In this document: positions 5,959 through 12,326 of the stretch, in pieces | How positions within the stretch are numbered: position 1 is the first letter of the stretch | Layout of the letters: the number at the start of each line of letters is the position of its first letter | NCBI GenBank assembly: GCA_945926565.1 | Contig: CAMELY010000025.1 | Location: 1 to 12,326, forward strand | Length of the DNA: 12,326 nt | DNA from: an uncultured Clostridia bacterium | GTDB lineage: Bacteria; Bacillota; Clostridia; Oscillospirales; Oscillospiraceae | Direction: 5' to 3' | Position numbers and translations under genes: made by a program | The notes under the pieces: generated by a model | Told to the model about the DNA's origin: nothing | Databases searched by the model: none | What the model saw: the letters and a program-made list of their open reading frames with translations, nothing else

Positions 5959-7718
5959 TGCCATTGGATGCCGCCTGCCTCACCGCCCTGGTGGGGGAGC
6001 TGCGCCCCACGCTGGAGGGGGCCAAGGTCGATAAAATCTTCCAGCCGGGACAGAACGAGGTAGTGCTCAACCTCCGCACCAAGGCGGGGAACCAGAAGCT
6101 GCTGCTCACCGCCAATCCCTCCCATCCCAGATTGCAGTTTACCGAGCTGAACCGGGAGAATCCCGCGGCGCCCCCCATGTTCTGCATGCTGCTGCGCAAG
6201 CATCTCACCGGGGCCCGGGTGCTGTCCGTCACCCAGCCCCCCATGGAGCGGGTGGTGGATCTGGAGCTGGAGACGCTGAATGAGCTGGGGGATCGGGTCA
6301 GCCGCCACCTGATTCTGGAGGCCATGGGCCGCCGCTCCAACCTGATTCTCACCGACGAGAACGGCCGGATCACCGACTGCCTGCGCAAGGTGGACGCGGA
6401 GCTGTCCCAGCTCCGTCCGGTGCTCCCCGGTCTCTATTACCACCTGCCCCCCGCCCGGGAGGACAAGCGGAACCCCCTGGAGACGGATCAGGAGACGCTG
6501 ACCGCCCTGCTCTCTGCCGCCCCGGCGGAGACGGAGGTCAGCGCCTGGCTGCTGGACACCTTCGCCGGGCTCTCTCCCCTCCTCTGCCGGGAGATCGCCC
6601 ATCGGGCGGGCGGGGACGTGGGGATCCGGCTGAACGCCCTGGATGAGCCGGGCCGGGAACGGCTGCTGGACAGCTTCCAGACCGTGCTGGAGGGCATTCA
6701 CGCGCCCCAGCCCACCGCCCTCTTCAAAGCGGGGGAGCCCAAGGACTTCTCCTTCCTGCCCATCGGGCAGTACGAGGGCTATCTGGAGGCGAAGGGCTAC
6801 GACAGCTTCTCCCAGCTTCTGGACGATTTCTACGCCGCCCGGGAGACCGGGGAGCGGGTGAAGCAGAAGGGGCAGTCCCTCATCAAGAGCCTGACCAACG
6901 CCCGGAACCGCCTGGCCAGGAAGATACAGCTCCAGACCAAGGAGCTGGCTCAGGCCCGGGACCGGGAGCAGTACCGGATCAGCGGCGACCTGATCACCGC
7001 CAACCTCTATCAGATGCGCAAGGGACAGAAGTCGTTGACTGCCGTCAACTATTATGATCCGGAGTGCAAAGAGCTGACCGTGGCCCTGGATCCCCTGCTC
7101 ACTCCCCAGCAGAACGCCGCCAAGTACTATAAGCGCTACACCAAGGCCAAGACGGCGGACGCCGTCCTCACCGAGCAGCTGGCCCAGGGCCGGGAGGAGC
7201 TGGACTACCTGGACAGCGTGCTGGAATCCCTTCAGCGGGCAGAGGGGGAGCGGGATCTGAACGAGATCCGCCAGGAGCTGGAGGACGGGGGCTATCTCCG
7301 CACCCAGAAGAACGCCAAAAAACAGGCGAAGCGACCCCGGCCCCAGCCATTGGAATTTACCTCCTCCGCCGGACTGCGCATCTCGGTGGGGCGGAACAAC
7401 ACCCAGAACGACCAGCTCACCTGCAAGCTGGCGGGGAAGGGGGACATCTGGCTGCACACCCAGGGCATCCACGGGGCCCACGTCATCCTCTGGGCCCAGG
7501 GACAGGAGCCGGACGGGGAGAGCCTGTTGGAGGCCGCCCAGCTGGCCGCCTGGTTCTCCCAGGGCAGGGGCGGCAGCAAGATTCCGGTGGACTACACCCC
7601 GGTGAAATATGTGAAAAAGCCCGGCGGCGCCCGGCCCGGCATGGTGGTCTACACCACCTACCGTACCGCCTATGTGACGCCGGAGGAGACGCTGGTCAAG
7701 CGGCTGGCGGGAAAGTGA
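5958..7718 (+). CDS. rqcH: RqcH, ribosome quality control factor (NFACT family)
   Basis: A 586-residue protein of the RqcH/Rqc2/NEMF (NFACT) family, formerly annotated as fibronectin-binding protein. On stalled 50S subunits RqcH recruits tRNA-Ala and adds C-terminal alanine tails, marking the nascent chain for degradation. Domains: NFACT-N (about 1-200, with N-E-L-G-D and M-G-R-R-S-N-L-I-L), helix-hairpin-helix and coiled coil (about 200-440, charged and Gln/Glu-rich), and NFACT-R (about 455-575, with [13 protein letters not shown] and [14 protein letters not shown]). Residues 97-98, which carry the D-R motif needed for tRNA binding in B. subtilis, read E-R here. Length is close to the usual 570. 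The ribosome site is GGAGAGGAGG (5941-5950), seven bases before the ATG and inside mrnC. Coupling to mrnC suggests joint expression. Confidence 0.95.
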   Translation: MPLDAACLTALVGELRPTLEGAKVDKIFQPGQNEVVLNLRTKAGNQKLLLTANPSHPRLQFTELNRENPAAPPMFCMLLRKHLTGARVLSVTQPPMERVVDLELETLNELGDRVSRHLILEAMGRRSNLILTDENGRITDCLRKVDAELSQLRPVLPGLYYHLPPAREDKRNPLETDQETLTALLSAAPAETEVSAWLLDTFAGLSPLLCREIAHRAGGDVGIRLNALDEPGRERLLDSFQTVLEGIHAPQPTALFKAGEPKDFSFLPIGQYEGYLEAKGYDSFSQLLDDFYAARETGERVKQKGQSLIKSLTNARNRLARKIQLQTKELAQARDREQYRISGDLITANLYQMRKGQKSLTAVNYYDPECKELTVALDPLLTPQQNAAKYYKRYTKAKTADAVLTEQLAQGREELDYLDSVLESLQRAEGERDLNEIRQELEDGGYLRTQKNAKKQAKRPRPQPLEFTSSAGLRISVGRNNTQNDQLTCKLAGKGDIWLHTQGIHGAHVILWAQGQEPDGESLLEAAQLAAWFSQGRGGSKIPVDYTPVKYVKKPGGARPGMVVYTTYRTAYVTPEETLVKRLAGK

Positions 7719-7726
7719 GGGGAGCG

Positions 7727-8251
7727 ATGGAACTGGAGACCAAACGGTTGATCCTCCGACCCTGGCGGGAATCGGACGCCGAAGCCCTTTACAAGTATGC
7801 CCGGGATCCCCGGGTGGGGCCTGCCGCTGGCTGGCCGGTGCACACCAGCGTGGAGAACAGCCGGGAGATCATCCGCACCGTCCTCTCTGAGCCGGAGACC
7901 TACGCCGTGGTGCTCAAGGAGACGGGAGAGCCGGTGGGCAGTGCAGGACTGATGCTGCCCCCGGACGGCAATCTCCCCATGGGGCCGGGCGAGGGGGAGA
8001 TCGGCTACTGGATCGGCGTCCCCTACTGGGGACAGGGCCTGATCCCCGAGGCAGTGGAGGCGCTGCTGGATCGGGGCTTTCAGGAGCTGGGCCTGCACAC
8101 CGTCTGGTGCGGCTATTTTGAAGGTAACGACAAATCCCGCCGGGTACAGGTGAAGTGCGGCTTTCGCTTTCACCACATCCAGGCAGATGAACGAAGGACT
8201 TATGTAAACCTGATGACCCGGGCAGAGTGGGAGGCCCGACGGAAGGGATAA
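7727..8251 (+). CDS. GNAT-family N-acetyltransferase, RimJ/RimL type
   Basis: A 174-residue acetyltransferase using acetyl-CoA, of the RimJ/RimL group that acetylates protein N-termini or small molecules. Seen: the typical start [14 protein letters not shown], the central strand [16 protein letters not shown] (the RimJ-type version of the acetyl-CoA loop, residues about 90-105), and the end motif [13 protein letters not shown] (N-x-x-S near 137-140). The ATG at 7727 has GAGGGGA shortly upstream; the GTG at 7715 overlaps the rqcH stop and lacks a site. It begins eight bases after the rqcH stop, so it is probably the last gene of the operon. The substrate is unknown; ribosomal proteins are possible given the neighbours, but this is speculation. 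Confidence 0.9.
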   Translation: MELETKRLILRPWRESDAEALYKYARDPRVGPAAGWPVHTSVENSREIIRTVLSEPETYAVVLKETGEPVGSAGLMLPPDGNLPMGPGEGEIGYWIGVPYWGQGLIPEAVEALLDRGFQELGLHTVWCGYFEGNDKSRRVQVKCGFRFHHIQADERRTYVNLMTRAEWEARRKG

Positions 8252-8253
8252 AG

Positions 8254-8293
8254 AATCCCCGGCAGACAGTTTTGGGCGTCTGCCGGGGATTTT
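8254..8293. terminator. Bidirectional intrinsic terminator
   Basis: A perfect 14-bp inverted repeat, AATCCCCGGCAGAC (8254-8267) and GTCTGCCGGGGATT (8278-8291), with a ten-base loop. It is followed by T's on the plus strand and by TTCTTTAT on the minus strand. It sits between the plus-strand acetyltransferase gene and the end of the minus-strand nhaC gene and probably ends both units. Confidence 0.9.
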
Positions 8294-8323
8294 GCATGTC
8301 TCGGGATAGGATGTTGCGGAAGA

Positions 8324-9850
8324 TTACTTGTCCCCGCCGACAGGAGCGCTCTCCTGCTTGCGGGAGGAGAGGACCTTGAGCACCGCCAGCACCAGGGCCA
8401 GGAGAACCAGACCCACCAGGAAGCTGACCACGACGTTTTTGACGAAGCCGGCCACAATGTAGGTGACAAAGGAGATGCAGGCCACCAGGATGGCGTAGGG
8501 CATCTGAGTGGAGACGTGGTTGACGTGCTCGCACTGGGCGCCGGCAGAGGCCATAATGGTGGTGTCGGAGATGGGGGAGCAGTGGTCGCCGCAGACGGCG
8601 CCGGCCATGCAGGCGGAGATGCAGACGATGGCCATGGGGTTATCCATGGAGAACACGTTCTGCACGATGGGGATCAGGATGCCGAAGGTGCCCCAGGAGG
8701 TGCCGGTGGCGAAGGCCAGCAGGCAGCCGATGACAAAGATGATGGCGGGCAGGAAGGCCTGGAAGCCCTGGGCGTAGGTCTCCACCACGGCGGCCACATA
8801 CTCGGCGGCGCCCAGGCTGTCGGTCATGGCCTTCAGCGTCCAGGCGAAGGAGAGAATCAGGATGGCGGGCACCATGGCCTTGAAGCCCTCGGGCAGGCAG
8901 CCCATGCAGCTGTGGAAGGAGAGCACCTTCCGGGAGACATAGAAGGCGATGGTCAGCAGCAGGGCAATGGAGGAGCCGATGACCAGGCCCACAGAGGCGT
9001 CGCTGTTGGCGAAGGCCTCCACAAAGCTGGCGCCGCTGAAGAAGCCGCCGGTGTAGATCATGCCCAGCACGCAGCTGACGATGAGGATAATGATGGGCAA
9101 AATCAGGTCGATGACAGAGCCCTTGCCCTTGACGTCGTCCTCAGCCAGCACATAGCCGGAGGGGCCGGTGGTGAGCAGGTCGCCCTTCTCCTGGGCGTTG
9201 CGCTCATGGAGGGCCATGGAGCCGAAGTCCACCTTGAGCAGGATAATGCCCACCATAAAGATGAGGGTGAACAGGGCGTAATAGTTGTAGGGGATGGCGC
9301 TGATGAACAGGCCCAGGCCGTCAGCTCCGTCCACGAAGCCGGTGACGGCGGCCGCCCAGGAGGAGATGGGGGCGATGATGCACACCGGAGCGGCGGTGGC
9401 GTCGATCAGATAGGCCAGCTTGGCCCGGGAGACCTTGTGGTTGTCGGTGACAGGCCGCATAACGCTGCCCACGGTGAGGCAGTTGAAGTAGTCGTCGATG
9501 AAGATGACCACGCCCAGCAGCACGGTGGCCAGCTGCGCGCCCACCCGGGACTTGATGTGGGTCTGGGCCCAGCGGCCGAAGGCGGCGGAGCCGCCCGCAT
9601 TGTTCATCAGGCAGACCATGGCGCCCAGAATGACCAGGAAGATGAGAATGCCCATGTTCCAGGAGTCGGAGAGCACCGAGATAAAACCGTCGTTGATGAT
9701 ATGGGTCAGCGTGCCTTCAAAGCTGAAGCCGGCGTAGAACAGGCCGCCCACCAGGATGCCGACGAACAGGGAGCTGTAGACCTCCTTGGTGATCAGCGCC
9801 AGCGCAATGGCCACGATGGGCGGAACCAGCGCCCAAAAAGTAGCGTACAT
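8324..9850 (-). CDS. Na+/H+ antiporter NhaC-family transporter
   Basis: A 508-residue polytopic membrane protein of the NhaC superfamily. Seen: 11-13 hydrophobic helices, starting M-Y-A-T-F-W-A-L-V-P-P-I-V-A; the family core with V-V-I-F-I-D-D-Y-F-N-C-L-T-V-G (about 118-132), S-R-A-K-L-A-Y-L-I-D-A-T-A-A-P-V (about 146-161), F-A-T-G-T-S-W-G-T-F-G (about 396-406) and C-G-D-H-C-S-P-I-S-D-T-T (about 439-450). The paired Asp residues in helices are candidate ion-binding sites. Family members include Na+/H+ antiporters, malate/lactate antiporters (MleN) and amino acid carriers (MetT, LysW), so the substrate is open. The ATG at 9850 has AAGGA seven bases upstream. It has its own promoter and a leader with a terminator-like hairpin. 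Confidence 0.88.
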   Translation of the reverse strand: MYATFWALVPPIVAIALALITKEVYSSLFVGILVGGLFYAGFSFEGTLTHIINDGFISVLSDSWNMGILIFLVILGAMVCLMNNAGGSAAFGRWAQTHIKSRVGAQLATVLLGVVIFIDDYFNCLTVGSVMRPVTDNHKVSRAKLAYLIDATAAPVCIIAPISSWAAAVTGFVDGADGLGLFISAIPYNYYALFTLIFMVGIILLKVDFGSMALHERNAQEKGDLLTTGPSGYVLAEDDVKGKGSVIDLILPIIILIVSCVLGMIYTGGFFSGASFVEAFANSDASVGLVIGSSIALLLTIAFYVSRKVLSFHSCMGCLPEGFKAMVPAILILSFAWTLKAMTDSLGAAEYVAAVVETYAQGFQAFLPAIIFVIGCLLAFATGTSWGTFGILIPIVQNVFSMDNPMAIVCISACMAGAVCGDHCSPISDTTIMASAGAQCEHVNHVSTQMPYAILVACISFVTYIVAGFVKNVVVSFLVGLVLLALVLAVLKVLSSRKQESAPVGGDK

Positions 9851-9876
9851 AGTTGTTTCCTTCCTCTCATATCGTT

Positions 9877-9917
9877 TTCTCTTTTTGACAGTATTCGCCG
9901 TCCTGAAAAAAAGAGAA
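9877..9917 (-). other. Second hairpin in the nhaC leader
   Basis: Minus-strand TTCTCTTTTT (9917-9908) pairs perfectly with AAAAAGAGAA (9886-9877) across a 21-base loop. It takes up the U-run of the preceding hairpin, so the two would compete for it. It leaves the ribosome site free. Confidence 0.45.
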
Positions 9918-9947
9918 GGGGGGCCAGGGTACCTATACCCCAGCCCC
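9902..9947 (-). terminator. Terminator-like hairpin in the nhaC leader
   Basis: On the minus strand GGGGCTGGGGTA (9947-9936) pairs with TACCCTGGCCCC (9931-9920) over 12 positions including two G-U pairs, with loop TAGG. CCTTCTC and seven T's follow. It begins about seven bases after the predicted nhaC start of transcription. It may stop read-through from the two-component genes, attenuate nhaC, or both. The T-run is slightly offset from the stem, so strength is uncertain. Confidence 0.65.
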
Positions 9948-9960
9948 TTTGCTGTAGCTT

Positions 9961-9989
9961 ATTTTACAATAGTGCTCGGCCTGTGTCAA
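9961..9989 (-). promoter_or_regulatory. Promoter of the nhaC gene
   Basis: A perfect -35 TTGACA (9989-9984), a 17-base spacer and -10 TAAAAT (9966-9961) on the minus strand. Transcription should begin near 9954, giving a leader of about 100 bases. No alternative promoter is seen between the hairpin and the ATG. Confidence 0.85.
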
Positions 9990-10052
9990 TTTTTTCCTGA
10001 AAATTTTCGATATTTTTGTGGAGAAAACGAAAAACAGAGCGCAGGAAGAGGG

Positions 10053-11501
10053 TCAATTGGTCTGATTTTGCGGTTCCCGGCAGACCGGAATGGTGAGGAC
10101 TGCGGAAAATTCCGTCTCCTCCTTCCGGTATTGGAAGACGCCGCCCAGCTGCTGAACGATCCGCTCGCAGGTCTTGAGGCCGATGTTGGTGCTCTCCACC
10201 GGGTTGGGATTGTGGGGGACGAAGTTGTGCAGGGACACCCGGATGCAGTCGCCCTCCAGCTTCTGTTCAATGGACACCGGACGGCCGGGATCGGCGTACT
10301 TTTCGATATTGGAAAACAGGTTGTCAAACAGCCGCTTGACATAGACCGGATCCACCTCCACCAGGACCTGGCTTTCCAGACGCCGGTTTTCCACCTGCCA
10401 GCCCTGCTCCTGGAGCAGCACCTCGTGCTCGCCGATGAGCTGATCCAGCAGCACCCGGGCGTCGGTGAGCTCCAGGTTCAGGTCACAGTCCCGGTGGCCG
10501 AAGACCAGAAAGTACTGGAACAGCTTGTCCGCCAGCTCCTTGAGCTGAAAGGCGTTCTTTTTGCAGATGCCCAGATAGCTCCGGTAGGTCTCCTCCTGGC
10601 TGAAATCCCCCTCGTCCAGCAGCTCCAGGAAGCCCAGCAGGACGGTGAGAGGGGTGCGGATGTCATGGCTCATCCGGGTGATCAGGTCGCTGTTGGCGTT
10701 CCAGGCCTCCTGTTCCGCCCGCATCTCCCGCATAATGGAGTAGCGCATGGAGTCCACATGCTGGGCCAGGACGCCGATCTCATCCCGGTTGCGCACGGTG
10801 ATGTGCCCCTCCAGATTGCCGCCGGCGATCTTTTCCACCTCCCGGGAGAGCTTGATGATCTGCTGAATGGTGCTCTGGTGATACCAGAGCATGACAAAGA
10901 CAAAGATGGCGATGGACACCGCATAGGTGGCGATGGTGACGATCTCATAGAGAGGTTCCTCGGAGAAATCATAGATCGAGACCAGATAGGTACCGTCAGC
11001 AAATTCCACCGGGGCGCTGCCCATGCCGTAGCCGAAGGACTCCTCCATACTGTCGTCCTGAGTTGCCACCTCCGGGTTGTCCGCGGACTTCTCCAGAGAG
11101 GCGGCGGGAATCTCATCACTCTGGGCGGCATCGGAGATACCGTCGCCCTCCCCGGCGAAGGCGGAATAATAGGTGGCTTCATCCCACCAGCCGGAGTCCA
11201 CCAGCACCTTGCCGCTCTTATCCTCCACCATCAGATAGATGTGGTTCTGATTTTTGGCCCAACGGACGATTTCCCGGGCGTTGTCCACATGCAGCTGCTT
11301 CTCCTGGACGAACTGAGAGAAATGGTTCAGCGCCTTCCGGCAGCGCTCGTTAGAAGCTTCCTCATCCAGATAGATATGATCAATGCTGTAGTCGCCCACG
11401 ATTTTGACCGTGGCGCCGCAGGCCAGGCCCACTGCCAGGGCCAGCAGCAGGACGATGATAAACTTGATCTGGAGAGAATGGAAGCTGCCCCGCTTAGTCA
11501 A
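10053..11501 (-). CDS. Sensor histidine kinase
   Basis: A 482-residue membrane histidine kinase partnered with the upstream response regulator. Layout: helix 1 (about 14-33), an extracytoplasmic sensor of about 150 residues with an acidic low-complexity stretch near 115-160, helix 2 (about 186-207), HAMP (about 208-256), HisKA with M-S-H-D-I-R-T-P (phospho-acceptor His279) and HATPase_c with the N-box L-F-D-N-L-F-S-N-I-E-K-Y-A (about 391-403). The usual D-x-G-x-G box is not recognisable (L-H-N-F-V-P-H-N-P-N near 424-433), and the G2 region is S-T-N-I-G-L-K-T-C. The start is taken as TTG at 11501, inside the regulator's last codons. GGGAGGGGG lies about ten bases upstream, and the frame then begins M-T-K-R-G-S-F, a cytoplasmic tail before helix 1. 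The longer frame to 11642 lies within the regulator gene. The stimulus is unknown. Confidence 0.9.
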   Translation of the reverse strand: MTKRGSFHSLQIKFIIVLLLALAVGLACGATVKIVGDYSIDHIYLDEEASNERCRKALNHFSQFVQEKQLHVDNAREIVRWAKNQNHIYLMVEDKSGKVLVDSGWWDEATYYSAFAGEGDGISDAAQSDEIPAASLEKSADNPEVATQDDSMEESFGYGMGSAPVEFADGTYLVSIYDFSEEPLYEIVTIATYAVSIAIFVFVMLWYHQSTIQQIIKLSREVEKIAGGNLEGHITVRNRDEIGVLAQHVDSMRYSIMREMRAEQEAWNANSDLITRMSHDIRTPLTVLLGFLELLDEGDFSQEETYRSYLGICKKNAFQLKELADKLFQYFLVFGHRDCDLNLELTDARVLLDQLIGEHEVLLQEQGWQVENRRLESQVLVEVDPVYVKRLFDNLFSNIEKYADPGRPVSIEQKLEGDCIRVSLHNFVPHNPNPVESTNIGLKTCERIVQQLGGVFQYRKEETEFSAVLTIPVCREPQNQTN

Positions 11502-12213
11502 TTTGGTACCCCCTCCCGTAGACGGTACGGATGAGGACGGGGTTGGCCGGGTCGTCTTCCAGCTTTTTGCGCAGCCGCTGGATATAGACCATAATGTTGT
11601 TGTCTGAGGAGGGCATATACTTGCTCTGCCATACCGCCTCATAGAGGGTCTTCACATCCAGAATCTCCCCCCGGTGGCTGAGCAGGAAGAGGAGGAGATC
11701 CATCTCCTTGTCAGTAAGCTTGATCTCCTGGCCGTGCTTTTTCACCTTGCGCAGCCGGGTATCCACCGACAGGGCGTCGGCAGCGCTGCCCCACAGGGTG
11801 GAGACGCTCTTCATGCCTCCGTAGACCCGGTAGCGGCGGATGAGGGAGCTCACCTTCATCAGCAGCTCGCTCTGGGAGAAGGGCTTGGCCAGGTAGTCGT
11901 CGCCTCCGTTTTCATAGGCCATGGCCTTGTCCTGCTCGGTGTTCCGGGCAGTGAGAAAGAGCAGGGGGGCCTTGGTGAAGATCCGGATCTGGCGGCAGGC
12001 CTCCAGGCCGGAGAGACCGGGCATCATAATGTCCATCAGAATCAGATCCAGCTCCGGATAGCGCTCGGCCATTTTCACCGCCTCCTGTCCGTTGGCGGCC
12101 TCCAGAACCTGATAGTTCTTGTTCTGCAGCAGAATGCGCAGCAGCTGCCGGATTTCCGGCTCATCATCTGCCACCAGAATGGTGCCGTTGGAGGGTTGCT
12201 TTTCCGCGCTCAT
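11494..12213 (-). CDS. OmpR-family response regulator
   Basis: A 239-residue DNA-binding response regulator. The receiver domain (about 10-125) has the acidic pair D-D near 16-17, the phospho-acceptor Asp61 in L-I-L-M-D-I-M-M-P, Thr88 in F-L-T-A-R and Lys110 in Y-L-A-K-P-F. The C-terminal winged helix (about 145-239) shows L-T-D-K-E-M-D-L-L-L-F-L, the recognition helix region D-N-N-I-M-V-Y-I-Q-R-L-R-K-K-L and the end wing R-T-V-Y-G-R-G-Y-Q. All phosphorylation residues are intact. The ATG at 12213 has AAGGA about nine bases upstream. Its last eight bases overlap the kinase start. Targets are unknown; the neighbouring nhaC is one candidate. Confidence 0.95.
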   Translation of the reverse strand: MSAEKQPSNGTILVADDEPEIRQLLRILLQNKNYQVLEAANGQEAVKMAERYPELDLILMDIMMPGLSGLEACRQIRIFTKAPLLFLTARNTEQDKAMAYENGGDDYLAKPFSQSELLMKVSSLIRRYRVYGGMKSVSTLWGSAADALSVDTRLRKVKKHGQEIKLTDKEMDLLLFLLSHRGEILDVKTLYEAVWQSKYMPSSDNNIMVYIQRLRKKLEDDPANPVLIRTVYGRGYQID

Positions 12214-12231
12214 ATCACTCGTTCCTTCCGG

Positions 12232-12259
12232 AGAGCCGGGCCGGCGGAGGCCCGGCTCT
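12232..12259. other. Strong GC-rich hairpin in the regulator leader
   Basis: AGAGCCGGGCC (12232-12242) and GGCCCGGCTCT (12249-12259) form a perfect 11-bp stem with a six-base loop. In the regulator transcript it lies just upstream of the ribosome site (AAGGA), with no U-run after it, so it is not a terminator in that direction. It could stabilise the 5' end or affect translation. On the plus strand GTTTGATTGCTTTATT follows, which is a poor terminator, and there is no plus-strand gene to end. Confidence 0.6.
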
Positions 12260-12272
12260 GTTTGATTGCTTT

Positions 12273-12278
12273 ATTATA
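12273..12278 (-). promoter_or_regulatory. -10 element of the two-component operon
   Basis: A consensus TATAAT on the minus strand, about 60 bases before the regulator start. No convincing -35 is seen at 16-18 bases (TTTCGG at 17), so an activator may help. The plus strand also has TATAAT at 12275-12280, by local symmetry. Confidence 0.6.
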
Positions 12279-12297
12279 ATGCGTACTGAACAAAGCC

Positions 12298-12326
12298 GAA
12301 AGCCTTGAAAGCCAAGGCTTTCAAGG
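12298..12326. repeat. Overlapping inverted repeats at the window edge
   Basis: Two mutually exclusive hairpins can form. GAAAGCCTTG (12298-12307) pairs with CAAGGCTTTC (12313-12322), 10 bp with a five-base loop. CCTTGAAAGCC (12303-12313) pairs with GGCTTTCAAGG (12316-12326), 11 bp with a two-base loop. The motif GAAAGCC is repeated at 12298 and 12307. It may be the terminator of a gene outside the window or an operator upstream of the regulator gene; the sequence is cut here. Confidence 0.5.

Noticed and set aside
5877..7481. A 534-codon minus-strand frame over rqcH
   Set aside because: Shadow of rqcH; the product is Gly/Leu/Gln repetitive with no recognisable fold.
8516..10000. A 494-codon plus-strand frame over nhaC
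   Set aside because: Gly/Asp/His repetitive composition typical of a GC-rich antisense frame; it also runs through the nhaC leader and promoter.
9786..11534. A 582-codon plus-strand frame over the histidine kinase
   Set aside because: Antisense of the kinase, whose motifs (MSHDIRTP, N-box) are on the minus strand; no ribosome site or domain.
11502..11642. N-terminal extension of the histidine kinase
   Set aside because: It lies fully inside the response regulator gene, lacks a ribosome site and would place an unrelated Ser/Thr/Pro-rich stretch before the first membrane helix.
1..12326. CRISPR arrays, tRNA or rRNA genes, insertion sequences, prophage genes
   Set aside because: No regularly spaced repeats, cloverleaf-like segments, transposase motifs or phage genes were seen on either strand.

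Overview
The window reads as chromosomal DNA of a GC-rich anaerobic member of the Bacillota, most likely a clostridial gut lineage of the Oscillospiraceae type. This is inferred from the glcT-ptsG-ptsH-ptsI order, the mrnC-rqcH pair, strong AGGAGG-type ribosome binding sites, several near-consensus sigma-A promoters and codons rich in G and C. No rRNA, tRNA, CRISPR array, prophage or insertion sequence was seen. The gene content is mostly housekeeping. The regulatory RNA around glcT and ptsG is the most rewarding part.

Left arm (1-3723, all minus strand): a glucose-type PTS operon. From right to left it runs: a sigma-A promoter (3695-3723), an RNA antiterminator (RAT) with terminator, glcT (antiterminator protein), a second RAT with terminator, ptsG (fused EIICBA permease), ptsH (HPr), and the first codons of ptsI (Enzyme I), cut by the window edge. 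Both RATs overlap the 5' arm of the following terminator hairpin, so GlcT probably controls both its own gene and ptsGHI. HPr has the catalytic His15 but Gln at position 46, where Bacillus carries the HPr-kinase serine.

Middle (3822-8251, plus strand): a short single-helix membrane protein with its own promoter; a YbjQ/UPF0145 protein followed by a clear terminator; then a likely operon of an EamA/DMT drug-metabolite type transporter, mini-ribonuclease III (mrnC), the ribosome quality control factor RqcH, and a RimJ/RimL-type GNAT acetyltransferase. mrnC and rqcH overlap by one base, and rqcH abuts the acetyltransferase gene. A 14-bp perfect hairpin at 8254-8293 probably terminates this operon and the convergent nhaC gene.

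Right arm (8324-12326, minus strand): an NhaC-family antiporter with its own promoter and a terminator-like hairpin in its short leader, preceded by an OmpR-type response regulator and a histidine kinase whose reading frames overlap by 8 bases. The kinase has the phospho-acceptor His box but a degenerate ATP-binding G1 region. The two-component genes have a consensus -10 and a strong GC hairpin in their 5' leader. Two alternative hairpins lie at the right edge.
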